64,000 nucleotides of DNA from Bryobacteraceae bacterium (GCA_030041495.1 JASHNT010000064.1:40923-104922); one strand, 5' to 3'; counted from the stretch's first letter, positions 52,798 through 59,548 are shown. Notes: generated by a model not told the origin, from the sequence alone. Made by a program: numbers and translations.

Positions 52798-53757
52798 GTG
52801 GACCCGCTGTCGCCGCCTGCGCCCCAAGCTGCGTATTTCGATTCCGGGGACAATGCCTGGATCCTGAGTCGCTTTGCCGATGTTCTGGCCGCGCTGCGCG
52901 AACCTGCTCTACAGCCGCAGGGAAGAAGCCTGGGCAAAAACGCCGGTAATGCGCGCGCCAACGTAGCCGCAGCCTTAGGAAACACGAGCCTTGCCGGGTG
53001 GCAGGCTCGAATCGAGGCTCTGGCTCAAGCGGCCATCGCTGGGCTGCCCGCGCACCGCCCCGTCGACCTCCTCAGCGAAGTGATCCGGCCGTGGACCCTG
53101 GAGATTGCGATCCTATCCCTGCGCGACGGCGAGCGTCGCGGTCAACGTTTGCGTAGTGTTCTGCGAAGCCGCGCCACCGCCACCGGCCGGTTCAGTGGGA
53201 GCCGCGCTCTCGCCGCCGCGCGTTTCGAATTTTTCTTCCGCAAGCACCCCGGCGAAAAGTCCGCCTGCATCGGCATCTCGGAAACGCTGCCTGCATTTCT
53301 CGCCAATGCGTGGTTGGCCCTGCTCCAGCACCCCGCCCAATTGGCGCTCCTGCGTGAGCGCCCCGAATCGATTCCCTGCGCCATTGAAGAACTGCTGCGT
53401 TACGCGGGTCTGGTTCACTCGCTAACGCGCCGCGCGGCTTCAGATGTGAGCTTGGCCGGTGTCTCGATCGCACCGGGCCAGCGCGTGATTCTGAAACTCA
53501 CCTCCGCCAACCGCGATGCGCAGCAGTTCCCTGATCCGAATTGCCTCGATTTTGCACGCCGGCCTTCGGGCCACCTGGCGCTCGGCTACGGAGGACACTC
53601 CTGCGTCGGCGCACTGCTGCTTCGCCTGGCTGCCGCTGCCATTACGCGCCCATTCTTGGAAACTTTCGCCGCCGCTAAGATCCACGGCAAGATCGAGTGG
53701 CGCTGGGGCCAAACCCTGGTCTCGCCGGCGGCCTTGACGGTCGCGAATTCACAGTGA
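52798..53757 (+). CDS. Short, divergent cytochrome P450
   Basis: A 319-residue P450-like protein, about 80 residues shorter than typical bacterial P450s. The heme-binding loop is LGYGGHSCVGALLLR near 263-277 with the proximal cysteine, the K-helix ExxR is in EELLRYAG near 198-205, and FPDPNCLDFARRP is the meander region. The I helix (ISETLPAFLANAWLALLQHP) lacks the usual acid-alcohol pair for O2 activation, and the N-terminus lacks the A-helix region. It could use peroxide, catalyse an unusual dehydration or coupling, or be non-catalytic. GTG start, 17 bases after the radical SAM gene; last gene of the operon. Confidence 0.82.
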   Translation: MDPLSPPAPQAAYFDSGDNAWILSRFADVLAALREPALQPQGRSLGKNAGNARANVAAALGNTSLAGWQARIEALAQAAIAGLPAHRPVDLLSEVIRPWTLEIAILSLRDGERRGQRLRSVLRSRATATGRFSGSRALAAARFEFFFRKHPGEKSACIGISETLPAFLANAWLALLQHPAQLALLRERPESIPCAIEELLRYAGLVHSLTRRAASDVSLAGVSIAPGQRVILKLTSANRDAQQFPDPNCLDFARRPSGHLALGYGGHSCVGALLLRLAAAAITRPFLETFAAAKIHGKIEWRWGQTLVSPAALTVANSQ

Positions 53758-53810
53758 TTTTACATTTTGGCGACGCTTTCTTGGGGCGAGCCTCCGTAGA
53801 TTGGAGCAAG

Positions 53811-55196
53811 ATGCTTATGCGTATTCTTCCACTATTTTGCGTTCTCCCCGTTTGCGCCGTCCTGCTCTCTGAAGCGGCTGATGCTCAAGACTCCGCTACC
53901 GCGGATCAAGACGTCCAGCAGTTGGTCCGGGAGCTGAACCTCAGCTTCCCTGCGGATTCCTCCTCGGTGCTGTTCCTGGAACAAGGGGGAAAGCGGTACA
54001 AAATCGACGTGGCTGCGCGCAGCATCACGGAGGTGGGCGTCGCCGCGGAAGCCCCCGCTCCGCCGAGCGTTTTTGTTCCGGTGGCCGCGCAGCAGACCGC
54101 TCCCGCGCCGGTAGCTCCGCAAGCGGCGTCTCAGCCTGCCCCGCAGGCCTCGGGCGAAGCGCTGTTCCAGACCAACTGCGCTCGCTGCCATGGCGCGGAC
54201 GGCAGGGGCATCCCTTCTATCGGTACACCCAATTTTGTCAGCGTAGGCGTAGATCCCGCGCACGCTGCCGTTGTCATCCGTAGCGGTAGGTCTGGCAAGA
54301 TGCCCTCTTTCACCGGCCGCCTCTCCGATGCCGAAATAGCGGCGGTCTCGCAGTATGTGGCCAGCCTCGCTACAAACGCGGCGCCCACCCTCGAAACCAA
54401 CCCTAAGGTCTATAAACCCGGTGACGACGTTTTGTTCAGCCTTCCCACCGGCCGCCCGGTGAATGCCGGCTCCTTGAGCGTCAACTTCTCGCACCGTTAT
54501 CCCTACGATCCCGCATTTCAAGGCGAAGACCGGGGCGGCATCTTGTTCGGGCTCGACGATTTTGCGCTGGCCTCGTTCGGCTTCCGCTACGGCATTACCG
54601 ACAGGCTCTTCGTGGACGCGTTCCGCTCGCCTTCCTTCATCGGACGCCCCATCGAACTGATGACCGGCTACAGCCTGCTCTCGGAACAAAGGTCCGCGCC
54701 GTTTAACCTGATGGTGCGCGTTTCGGTGGATGGCCAGAACAACTTCCGCAAGAACTACACTGAAAATATCGAGGGGATCTTCTCCCGCAGCCTGTCGCAT
54801 CGCGCGCAGATATACGTGGTGCCCACCGTCTCTTTCAACGACCGCCGTCTGGTGCAAGGCGCTCTCACTTCCAGCGGCATTCTCGATTATCCGGGTGTCA
54901 ACGCCTTCTCACTCGGCGCCGGCGGAGCGCTCGATATTCGCCCAACGGTCGCGCTGGTGGCCGAGGTCATTCCGACGCTAGCCGGCGCGGACCAACTCGG
55001 CATCCACCGTCCGGCATTTTCCTTCGGCATCCAGAAGAAAATTTACCACCACGCTTTCACATTCGGCGTCACCAACAGCCCGGGCGTTACGGTCTCGCAA
55101 AGAGCGGGAACCGACGCCACGTACTTAAACAATCCAAGCGGCGACATCTTCAAGGAAATGTTCTTGGGCTTCGATCTGATGCGGCAAATTCACTAG
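53811..55196 (+). CDS. Secreted cytochrome c / DUF5777-type beta-barrel fusion
   Basis: A 461-residue exported protein. It has a signal peptide (LMRILPLFCVLPVCAVLLS), a short alpha/beta region, and an Ala/Pro/Gln-rich linker near 80-115. A class I cytochrome c domain carries heme motif CARCH (Cys123, Cys126, His127) and a Met ligand in GKMPSF. A 250-residue C-terminal barrel-like domain follows (SVNFSHRYPYDPAFQGED through FLGFDLMRQIH) matching DUF5777-type proteins. The fusion suggests electron transfer coupled to an outer-membrane or periplasmic barrel. The ATG at 53811 has GGAG at 53803-53806. It lies 53 bases past the P450 gene; readthrough is possible but not required. Confidence 0.82.
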   Translation: MLMRILPLFCVLPVCAVLLSEAADAQDSATADQDVQQLVRELNLSFPADSSSVLFLEQGGKRYKIDVAARSITEVGVAAEAPAPPSVFVPVAAQQTAPAPVAPQAASQPAPQASGEALFQTNCARCHGADGRGIPSIGTPNFVSVGVDPAHAAVVIRSGRSGKMPSFTGRLSDAEIAAVSQYVASLATNAAPTLETNPKVYKPGDDVLFSLPTGRPVNAGSLSVNFSHRYPYDPAFQGEDRGGILFGLDDFALASFGFRYGITDRLFVDAFRSPSFIGRPIELMTGYSLLSEQRSAPFNLMVRVSVDGQNNFRKNYTENIEGIFSRSLSHRAQIYVVPTVSFNDRRLVQGALTSSGILDYPGVNAFSLGAGGALDIRPTVALVAEVIPTLAGADQLGIHRPAFSFGIQKKIYHHAFTFGVTNSPGVTVSQRAGTDATYLNNPSGDIFKEMFLGFDLMRQIH

Positions 55197-55200
55197 CGCG

Positions 55201-55288
55201 CAGCCTTCAGCGGACAGCAATCGGCTTTCAGCCATCAGTAATCAGCCTCAGCTTTTAGCTGGTAGCTGTCTGCTGATAGCTGTTGGCT
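55201..55288. repeat. Degenerate AGCTGATAGC-type short repeats
   Basis: About 90 bases built from variants of an 8-10 base unit (TCAGCTTTTAGCTGGTAGC, TGCTGATAGCTGTTGGC, CAGCCATCAGTAATCAGCC), able to fold into small hairpins. It lies between convergent genes and may act as a bidirectional terminator-like element. I cannot identify a named repeat family. Confidence 0.5.
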
Positions 55289-55290
55289 TT

Positions 55291-56103
55291 CTACTTCTTG
55301 GCCGCGGCCTCTTCCTGATCCTCGTTCGCAGCCGTATAGCAGTCCAGGTTCAGGATCTGGTCGAAGGGAGCCAGTACCAGGGTCTGCTTCGGCACCACCC
55401 AGGGCTTGGTCAGCACCTTGGGATCTTCGGCTGTCGCCTCGATCTCCATCGTGTTAGCGTTTGTGCGCGTATAGCGCTCGATCACGTGCAGTGCGTCGGA
55501 ATGGAAAGAGACGCGCCCTTCCGCAGACATCCAGGTGTTGTCGGTGAAGTTCGTGGTGTCCACCACCAGAGTGTCGCCCTCCCAGTGCCCGATGGAATCG
55601 CCGCGGAAAGAGGGCGGCTGGTCGTCGTGGTGCGGCCTTCCGTCGATGGGAATGATTTGGAAGCCGTGGAAGGTTTCCGTCAGCAACACGACGAACTTGG
55701 GAGTCTGCACAATCTGCGCTACCGCGCCCACGTCGAACATTCGCACGTTCAGCGTTCCGAACGCAGTGGGCTGGCAGAGTAGCGTGGGATCGTCCTTATC
55801 GGCGAGGGTCTTCGCCTTGGCCTGAGCCTCGGGGTTGTACAAGCTCACAAAGGTTTGCGGCGCGGCGCCGCGTCCTCCGCCTCGCGCTGCCGCCGGAGTT
55901 CCCGGAGCCGCGCGTCCGCCGACGTCCGCCCCCCGCCACCATACTCCGGAGAGATCCGGATGGCCATCGGCGGTCCGAGGGATGCCGTTCTTCGCAATCC
56001 CGTTCGCCGGAGCCTGCGCCGCCAGCTTCGCCGTTCCCATGCACAACAAGGCGATGCTCGCGATGGCCGCCGCGAACAGTCCGCGGTCAACCCTGCGGGT
56101 CAT
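55291..56103 (-). CDS. Secreted hypothetical protein with DGHPDLSGVW motif
   Basis: A 270-residue protein with an N-terminal signal (LFAAAIASIALLCMGTAKLAAQ) and a motif DGHPDLSGVW near residue 46 that recurs in many acidobacterial secreted proteins. A Gly/Ala/Arg-rich linker near 65-85 is followed by a beta-rich domain (VVLLTETFHGFQIIPIDG, GHWEGDTLVVDTTNF, EGRVSFHSDALHVIERY). It overlaps the upstream DUF6152-like gene by four bases, so the two are coupled and probably act together in the periplasm. Function unknown. Confidence 0.75.
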   Translation of the reverse strand: MTRRVDRGLFAAAIASIALLCMGTAKLAAQAPANGIAKNGIPRTADGHPDLSGVWWRGADVGGRAAPGTPAAARGGGRGAAPQTFVSLYNPEAQAKAKTLADKDDPTLLCQPTAFGTLNVRMFDVGAVAQIVQTPKFVVLLTETFHGFQIIPIDGRPHHDDQPPSFRGDSIGHWEGDTLVVDTTNFTDNTWMSAEGRVSFHSDALHVIERYTRTNANTMEIEATAEDPKVLTKPWVVPKQTLVLAPFDQILNLDCYTAANEDQEEAAAKK

Positions 56104-56507
56104 TTGGCGTTCGGCCCCTCCTGCGGCCCGAACAATCCGTAGGTCTTGCCGTCCGCCGTGGTCAGCTCGCGCAGCATGCCACGGTACTGGCTGAGGTCGC
56201 GCCCGCGGAATCCCTTGATGGTGACCTCGGTTCCCGGTTTAATTTCGGAAGACTTGAAGCCGTTGCGGATCATGCCGCTGGGGGTGCCCGCTTCAAACGA
56301 CCATTCTTCGATCTTGCCATTGGCGTCCTTGACGTCCACGCGGAACCAGGAATGTGGATTGCGCAGCAGCACTTCCTTGATCACGCCGTGAACCGTGATC
56401 GGCTGGTTCATGTCGTAGGATGCCGCGAACGAATGATGCGCCCGTGCCGGCGAGGCGGCCAGCGCCAGCAAACCCGCCGCCAAAGCGGCGAAAATCCCTT
56501 GTTTCAT
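56100..56507 (-). CDS. Small secreted DUF6152-like protein
   Basis: A 135-residue protein with a signal peptide ending at PARA, followed at once by HHSFAASYDMNQPITVHG, the family hallmark. Then comes an OB-like beta domain (VLLRNPHSWFRVDVKD, WSFEAGTPSGMIRNGF, VTIKGFRGRD). The paired histidines after cleavage could bind metal. First gene of a two-gene operon with the protein at 55291. Role unknown. Confidence 0.78.
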   Translation of the reverse strand: MKQGIFAALAAGLLALAASPARAHHSFAASYDMNQPITVHGVIKEVLLRNPHSWFRVDVKDANGKIEEWSFEAGTPSGMIRNGFKSSEIKPGTEVTIKGFRGRDLSQYRGMLRELTTADGKTYGLFGPQEGPNAK

Positions 56508-56531
56508 AAACCTCCTGCGATGCTCAAATCC

Positions 56532-56559
56532 AGCCCAAAATCCTAGCCCAAAATCCTAG
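56532..56559. repeat. Two-copy 13-base tandem repeat
   Basis: CCCAAAATCCTAG occurs twice in direct succession upstream of the DUF6152-like gene. It is a simple tandem duplication with no evident function. Confidence 0.5.
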
Positions 56560-56593
56560 CAATGTCGAGTATACACCTAGTTTTCGCCGTGTT

Positions 56594-56601
56594 CTACGGC
56601 A
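56594..56601. repeat. Left 8-bp target-site duplication
   Basis: CTACGGCA directly abuts the left terminal inverted repeat and recurs at 59545-59552 directly after the right one. IS1-type elements make 8-9 bp duplications, so it marks the exact insertion point. Confidence 0.85.
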
Positions 56602-56623
56602 GGTAGTGCCTGAAAGGTGCGTT
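56602..56623 (+). repeat. Left terminal inverted repeat of the IS1-type transposon
   Basis: Reads GGTAGTGCCTGAAAGG and continues TGCGTT. It matches the complement of 59523-59544 in 21 of 22 positions. Confidence 0.85.
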
Positions 56624-56832
56624 TATGGGAAAAAGCCTTCGAGTACCCATAGGAACAGAAACATCAGCAACCGGACCAAATAGCCGATGACGACACTGCC
56701 GACTATGACAAGCACGATTTGATAGAACTCTTCGTGCCACTCTTCCAGCCCATCGATAAGAAAGAAAGCTCCTGCAATCCATCCGAGGGCGACCCCTAGC
56801 CTGTCCATTCCGTTCCCGAATCGAGTGTTCAT
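56623..56832 (-). CDS. Small two-helix membrane protein, transposon passenger
   Basis: A 69-residue protein from the ATG at 56832, preceded by GGGGGA. A longer frame upstream would run into the transposase. Two hydrophobic segments (DRLGVALGWIAGAFFLIDGL and VLVIVGSVVIGYLVRLLMFL) predict an inner-membrane protein. Its TAA (56623-56625) begins on the last base of the left inverted repeat, so it fits exactly inside the element. No family recognised. Confidence 0.6.
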   Translation of the reverse strand: MNTRFGNGMDRLGVALGWIAGAFFLIDGLEEWHEEFYQIVLVIVGSVVIGYLVRLLMFLFLWVLEGFFP

Positions 56833-56854
56833 TGATTGATCCCCCAAAAACAGT

Positions 56855-57844
56855 CTATGCCTGTTGCTCCAGCAATTCTGAAAGCTCCCAAATGTGGTCC
56901 GCGATCCCCGCTTCCATTGCTGGAGTGACACGAAGCGTTTTGTGGATGCGGCAGAAGTTGTAGTAGGCGAACCACAGCATAATCATCGAGGCGTGGTTCT
57001 CCCACTTTTTGCTGAAGGCGTTCGTCAGCCGGGTGAAGCGGCGCACGCCCATGCGGAGCGAAAGATTGCTGCGCTCGACAATCGAGGTGCAGATGCGCTC
57101 AGGATCGGGCTGACCGTAAACTGGGACCACCTCCACGGACTGGACTTCGGCAGGGCTGTAGCGCTTCTCACCGTCTTGCGGGGTTCGGTAAACCTTGATG
57201 AGTTGAGCGAAGCCAGTCAGGCGGTCATGCAGTGTGGTGACGATGGCAGAGCGATACGGCACGAATCCATCGGTGGTCACTTGGAACGGCGTGTGTGCCG
57301 TCGCGTGCCGGACGCCTTCCACGAAGACATCCGTGGTCCGCTGGTCGCGCTTGCCGATAGCAATGTTCAAGACCAGCTTGCTATGACGCTCGATGGCGAC
57401 GAAGGTGTAGCAGTCGCCCATGTTCTGATCGTCCTCGGGACGCACACGCTTTTCCTTCTTGCCGATGAAGCTCCAAACTTCGTCACACTCGATGTCGTGG
57501 CATTCGACGTTCCTGATCTTGCTGGCCATCACGCGCTCGGCCTTTTCTCCGGCCAGGGTGAGCGCCTTCATGATGGTGTTCTGATCCAAGCCAGCGATCC
57601 GCGATGTAGAGCGAATTGAGTTGCCCTCCAAAAGCATCTGGATGGCGGTCAGGATCTTGCCCTTGTCCGCGTACATTTCGCCCAACGTCAAGATGTGTGC
57701 TTCGGTGTAGGTACGCTTGCACTGGGAACAACGAAACCGCCGGAGGCCGTTCCTATGAAATCCGAACCTCTGGCATACTGTGTCGCATTCGCCGCATACA
57801 ACAGATTCCACGGCTATTCCTTCGCTATGCTTGGTTCTTCCCAT
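56855..57844 (-). CDS. IS1-family transposase (single ORF)
   Basis: A 329-residue DDE transposase. An N-terminal InsA-like zinc finger (Cys17, Cys20, Cys39, Cys42) and helix-turn-helix (IRSTSRIAGLDQNTIMKAL) precede an InsB-like catalytic domain. That domain has IECDEVWSFIGKK (first Asp), VTTDGFVPYRSA (second Asp) and SIVERSNLSLRMGVRRFTRL (Glu), ending NHASMIMLWFAYYNFCRIHK. Classical IS1 makes its transposase by -1 frameshifting of insA/insB; here both parts are in one frame. All catalytic residues are present, so it is probably active. Confidence 0.9.
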   Translation of the reverse strand: MGRTKHSEGIAVESVVCGECDTVCQRFGFHRNGLRRFRCSQCKRTYTEAHILTLGEMYADKGKILTAIQMLLEGNSIRSTSRIAGLDQNTIMKALTLAGEKAERVMASKIRNVECHDIECDEVWSFIGKKEKRVRPEDDQNMGDCYTFVAIERHSKLVLNIAIGKRDQRTTDVFVEGVRHATAHTPFQVTTDGFVPYRSAIVTTLHDRLTGFAQLIKVYRTPQDGEKRYSPAEVQSVEVVPVYGQPDPERICTSIVERSNLSLRMGVRRFTRLTNAFSKKWENHASMIMLWFAYYNFCRIHKTLRVTPAMEAGIADHIWELSELLEQQA

Positions 57845-57919
57845 ACACCAAGTATATGCTTAGGCGGGCATGCAGTCAAGATAAAAATGGGCAAAAGACT
57901 AAATTCCCATTATTTGTTC

Positions 57920-57948
57920 TTGACGAATGGGCCTGTGTCTGCTTGAAT
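57920..57948 (+). promoter_or_regulatory. Possible sigma-70 promoter for the passenger gene at 57970
   Basis: TTGACG at 57920-57925 and TTGAAT at 57943-57948 are separated by exactly 17 bases, matching 5 of 6 and 4 of 6 consensus positions. A ribosome binding region (GAGGTAGGA) and ATG 57970 follow closely, so the leader would be very short. Confidence 0.3.
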
Positions 57949-57969
57949 GGGAATTGAGGTAGGAATGCC

Positions 57970-58815
57970 ATGGCGCAGGATGCAACTCAGTCAGTAGTAG
58001 CGGAAGAGCCCGAGAGTGAGAAGGAGGGGAAGTCGATACCGCGCGACAAGTCGACGATCCAATTCCCTTACCTTTCGCTTGAAGAGGCGATGATCATCGC
58101 AAAAGGCGTGCATGCTGTTGGCGGGAATACGTGCCAAGTTGACCAGCTAGCGGCGCATCTCAATCTCAGCCCCACAAGCGGACCTTTTAGGGTGAAGCTC
58201 AACACCACCAAAATGTTCGGCCTGATCACCTATTCAAGCGGCACGATAAGCCTCACCGCGCTGGGAGCGCGCATCTGCGATCCGCAGCAAGAGCAAGCCG
58301 CGAAGGCTGACGCCTTCATGCAGATTCCGCTGTACCAGAGGGTTTACGAGCAGTTTAAGGGAACTAGTCTGCCGCCTCCGGCAGGACTTGAGACCGCGAT
58401 GGTAAACATGGGTGTCGCACCAAAACAAAAGGGCACCGCGCGGCAAATCTTCCATAGGTCAGCTCAATTCGCCGGGTTCTTTTGGTCGGGTCCAGGAAGG
58501 TTAGTGCAACCTCCGATTAAGGGAGGGACCGCTACCGCTCCGGTAACGACGGCGGAGCCTGTCACGACAGAGGTCGAGCGCGAGCCGGAGCGAGAACGTC
58601 GGAAGGGCGGCAGTGGTGGCGACGGCGGTGAAGGGGATTATCATCCGTTCATCGCCGGACTGCTCAAAACGCTGCCGCCCGCTGAATCCGAATGGTCAAT
58701 GGACGCAAGGCGGAAGTGGCTGCAAGCAGCGTCTACTATTTTCGAGGTGATCTACAAGGATTCCGACAGCAAGGGGTCTTTGCGGATAGAGGTTCAAAAG
58801 GATTCTGCGAAGTGA
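57970..58815 (+). CDS. Helix-turn-helix-like hypothetical protein, transposon passenger
   Basis: A 281-residue protein. The N-terminal 40 residues are charged. A winged-helix-like region follows (LSLEEAMIIAKGVHAVGG, CQVDQLAAHLNLSPTSGPF, MFGLITYSSGTISLTALGAR). The middle part (PLYQRVYEQFKGTSLPPPAG, IFHRSAQFAGFFW) resembles repeat-type DNA-binding proteins. A low-complexity Glu/Arg/Gly-rich linker precedes a C-terminal helix pair (HPFIAGLLKTLPPAE). It lies on the opposite strand to the transposase inside the inverted repeats. I do not recognise a named family; a DNA-binding regulator is an inference. Confidence 0.65.
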   Translation: MAQDATQSVVAEEPESEKEGKSIPRDKSTIQFPYLSLEEAMIIAKGVHAVGGNTCQVDQLAAHLNLSPTSGPFRVKLNTTKMFGLITYSSGTISLTALGARICDPQQEQAAKADAFMQIPLYQRVYEQFKGTSLPPPAGLETAMVNMGVAPKQKGTARQIFHRSAQFAGFFWSGPGRLVQPPIKGGTATAPVTTAEPVTTEVEREPERERRKGGSGGDGGEGDYHPFIAGLLKTLPPAESEWSMDARRKWLQAASTIFEVIYKDSDSKGSLRIEVQKDSAK

Positions 58816-58898
58816 CTAAGCCGGACTTGTAAATTAGGATTCGCGGACCACCACTCCCCCACGGCTCCGCAAAGTATCTGCGGTCCAAACGCAGAAAA

Positions 58899-58938
58899 CC
58901 CGCTAGCGGCTCAGGGTCCAAACCGTTCCGCTAGCGGG
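58899..58938 (+). terminator. Hairpin of two copies of a self-palindrome, before the tRNA
   Basis: CCCGCTAGCGG (58899-58909) and CCGCTAGCGGG (58928-58938) can pair as an 11-bp stem around an 18-base loop. Each copy contains CCGCTAGCGG, which is itself a perfect palindrome. It lies 83 bases after the preceding gene and 16 before the tRNA. A T-poor tail makes it a weak intrinsic terminator; protein binding or tRNA 5' processing are alternatives. Confidence 0.45.
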
Positions 58939-58954
58939 CTCCGTTTCAATAAAT

Positions 58955-59046
58955 GCGCTCGTGGTGGAACTGGCCATACACAGCGGTCTTTAAAACCGCC
59001 GTCCTGTGAGAGGGAATTGTGGGTTCAAATCCCACCGGGCGCACCA
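58955..59046 (+). tRNA. Class II tRNA with anticodon UUA (predicted ochre suppressor)
   Basis: A full cloverleaf can be drawn by hand. The acceptor stem is GCGCTCG/CGGGCGC with A73 and an encoded CCA. U8-G9 is followed by a three-pair D stem (GTG/CAC) with GG in the loop. The anticodon stem is GCGGT/ACCGC with loop CTTTAAA. A 19-base variable arm has a short stem, and the T stem GTGGG/CCCAC carries loop TTCAAAT. Loop positions 34-36 (58990-58992) are TTA, which pairs with the stop codon UAA. The long variable arm, A73 and body resemble tRNA-Leu; a Leu(UAA) tRNA would need loop CTTAAAA, one substitution away. Leucyl-tRNA synthetase hardly reads the anticodon, so leucine insertion at UAA is the prediction. 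It lies inside a transposon. Confidence 0.85.
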
Positions 59047-59061
59047 TTGAATCATTCGGCC

Positions 59062-59292
59062 TTAATCGGCCTTCTCCTTAGACCATCTCGCCTTTGCTGC
59101 TTGCGATGCTATAGCCTTCCGCTCTTCCGCAGTGAGCCTCTCGGCTCGAATCTTTCCGCCCTTCGATCCACCCAGCTTCCCCAGCGCAACAGCCGCAGGG
59201 TTCTTCACCTTGACCGGCGCTGGGAAAAACACCACGTTTTTCTTCGCTGGCTTCTCCGGCTCGGCTACCGCAATGCTTAGGCGTACAGGCAC
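59062..59292 (-). CDS. Small basic protein with LGGSKGGKIRAERL motif, transposon passenger
   Basis: About 76 residues from a GTG at 59292. The C-terminal half has ALGKLGGSKGGKIRAERL then TAEERKAIASQAAKARW. This is a widespread short lysine/glycine/alanine-rich module of small, possibly nucleic-acid-binding proteins in Acidobacteria and other phyla. TAA stop. It starts eight bases after the upstream small ORF, so the two may form an operon. The exact start is uncertain, as no clear ribosome binding site is visible. Confidence 0.5.
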   Translation of the reverse strand: MPVRLSIAVAEPEKPAKKNVVFFPAPVKVKNPAAVALGKLGGSKGGKIRAERLTAEERKAIASQAAKARWSKEKAD

Positions 59293-59299
59293 TACACGA

Positions 59300-59467
59300 T
59301 TATGCGGTCTGACTGGCCAAATCGTCAACCAGCAAAAGAGCGGTCTTGAGCAGTTCCAGGCTCCGCTCAGTCCGGTTCTCCGGCATCGGTGTGGTGGTAG
59401 ATATCAGCAATTCGACTTGCTCAAGCATGTTTCGTAGGGCATCAAACGATTCGTGATCGCGTGGCAT
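59300..59467 (-). CDS. Small helical protein, transposon passenger
   Basis: A 55-residue frame from the ATG at 59467 (MPRDHESFDALRNMLEQVEL), ending in TAA; a TTG 12 codons upstream is an alternative start. Predicted helical throughout, acidic and leucine-rich (RSLELLKTALLLVDDLAS). It lies just upstream of the basic protein on the same strand. Short and without a known family, so the call is tentative. Confidence 0.35.
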   Translation of the reverse strand: MPRDHESFDALRNMLEQVELLISTTTPMPENRTERSLELLKTALLLVDDLASQTA

Positions 59468-59522
59468 ACTTCTATCGTTGCTACGGAGAGGGGTGAGACG
59501 CAAGCATTTCGATTTTTAGACC

Positions 59523-59544
59523 AACGCACCTTTCAGGCAGTACC
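59523..59544 (-). repeat. Right terminal inverted repeat of the IS1-type transposon
   Basis: On the minus strand it reads GGTACTGCCTGAAAGG and continues TGCGTT, differing from the left repeat at one position. The target duplication CTACGGCA follows directly at 59545-59552. Confidence 0.85.
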
Positions 59545-59548
59545 CTAC

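Larger units (their letters stand above)
56602..59544. mobile_element. IS1-type transposon with passenger genes and a tRNA
   Basis: A complete 2,943-bp element bounded by 22-bp inverted repeats (one mismatch) beginning GGTAGTGCCTGAAAGG on the left and GGTACTGCCTGAAAGG on the right (read inwards), flanked by the exact duplication CTACGGCA. The GGT start and 8-bp duplication fit the IS1 family, as does the transposase. Contents, left to right: a two-helix membrane protein, the transposase, a helix-turn-helix-like protein, a palindromic hairpin, a class II tRNA with anticodon UUA, and two small ORFs. At nearly four times the size of IS1 it is a passenger-bearing element. Intact ends suggest recent movement. 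Confidence 0.85.

Noticed and set aside
41984..53810. RiPP precursor peptide for the radical SAM operon
   Set aside because: All gaps are too small for an extra gene, and no short leader-core frame with a ribosome binding site is present.
56623..56931. Longer version of the small membrane protein starting inside the transposase
   Set aside because: The extra 33 residues lie in the transposase gene's opposite frame and lack a ribosome binding site; the ATG at 56832 has GGGGGA upstream.
58955..59046. Reading the tRNA as an ordinary Leu(UAA) or Sec tRNA
   Set aside because: With a seven-base loop and paired GCGGT/ACCGC stem the anticodon is fixed as UUA. The acceptor stem is 7 bp and the T stem 5 bp, so it is not an 8/5 or 9/4 Sec-type fold.
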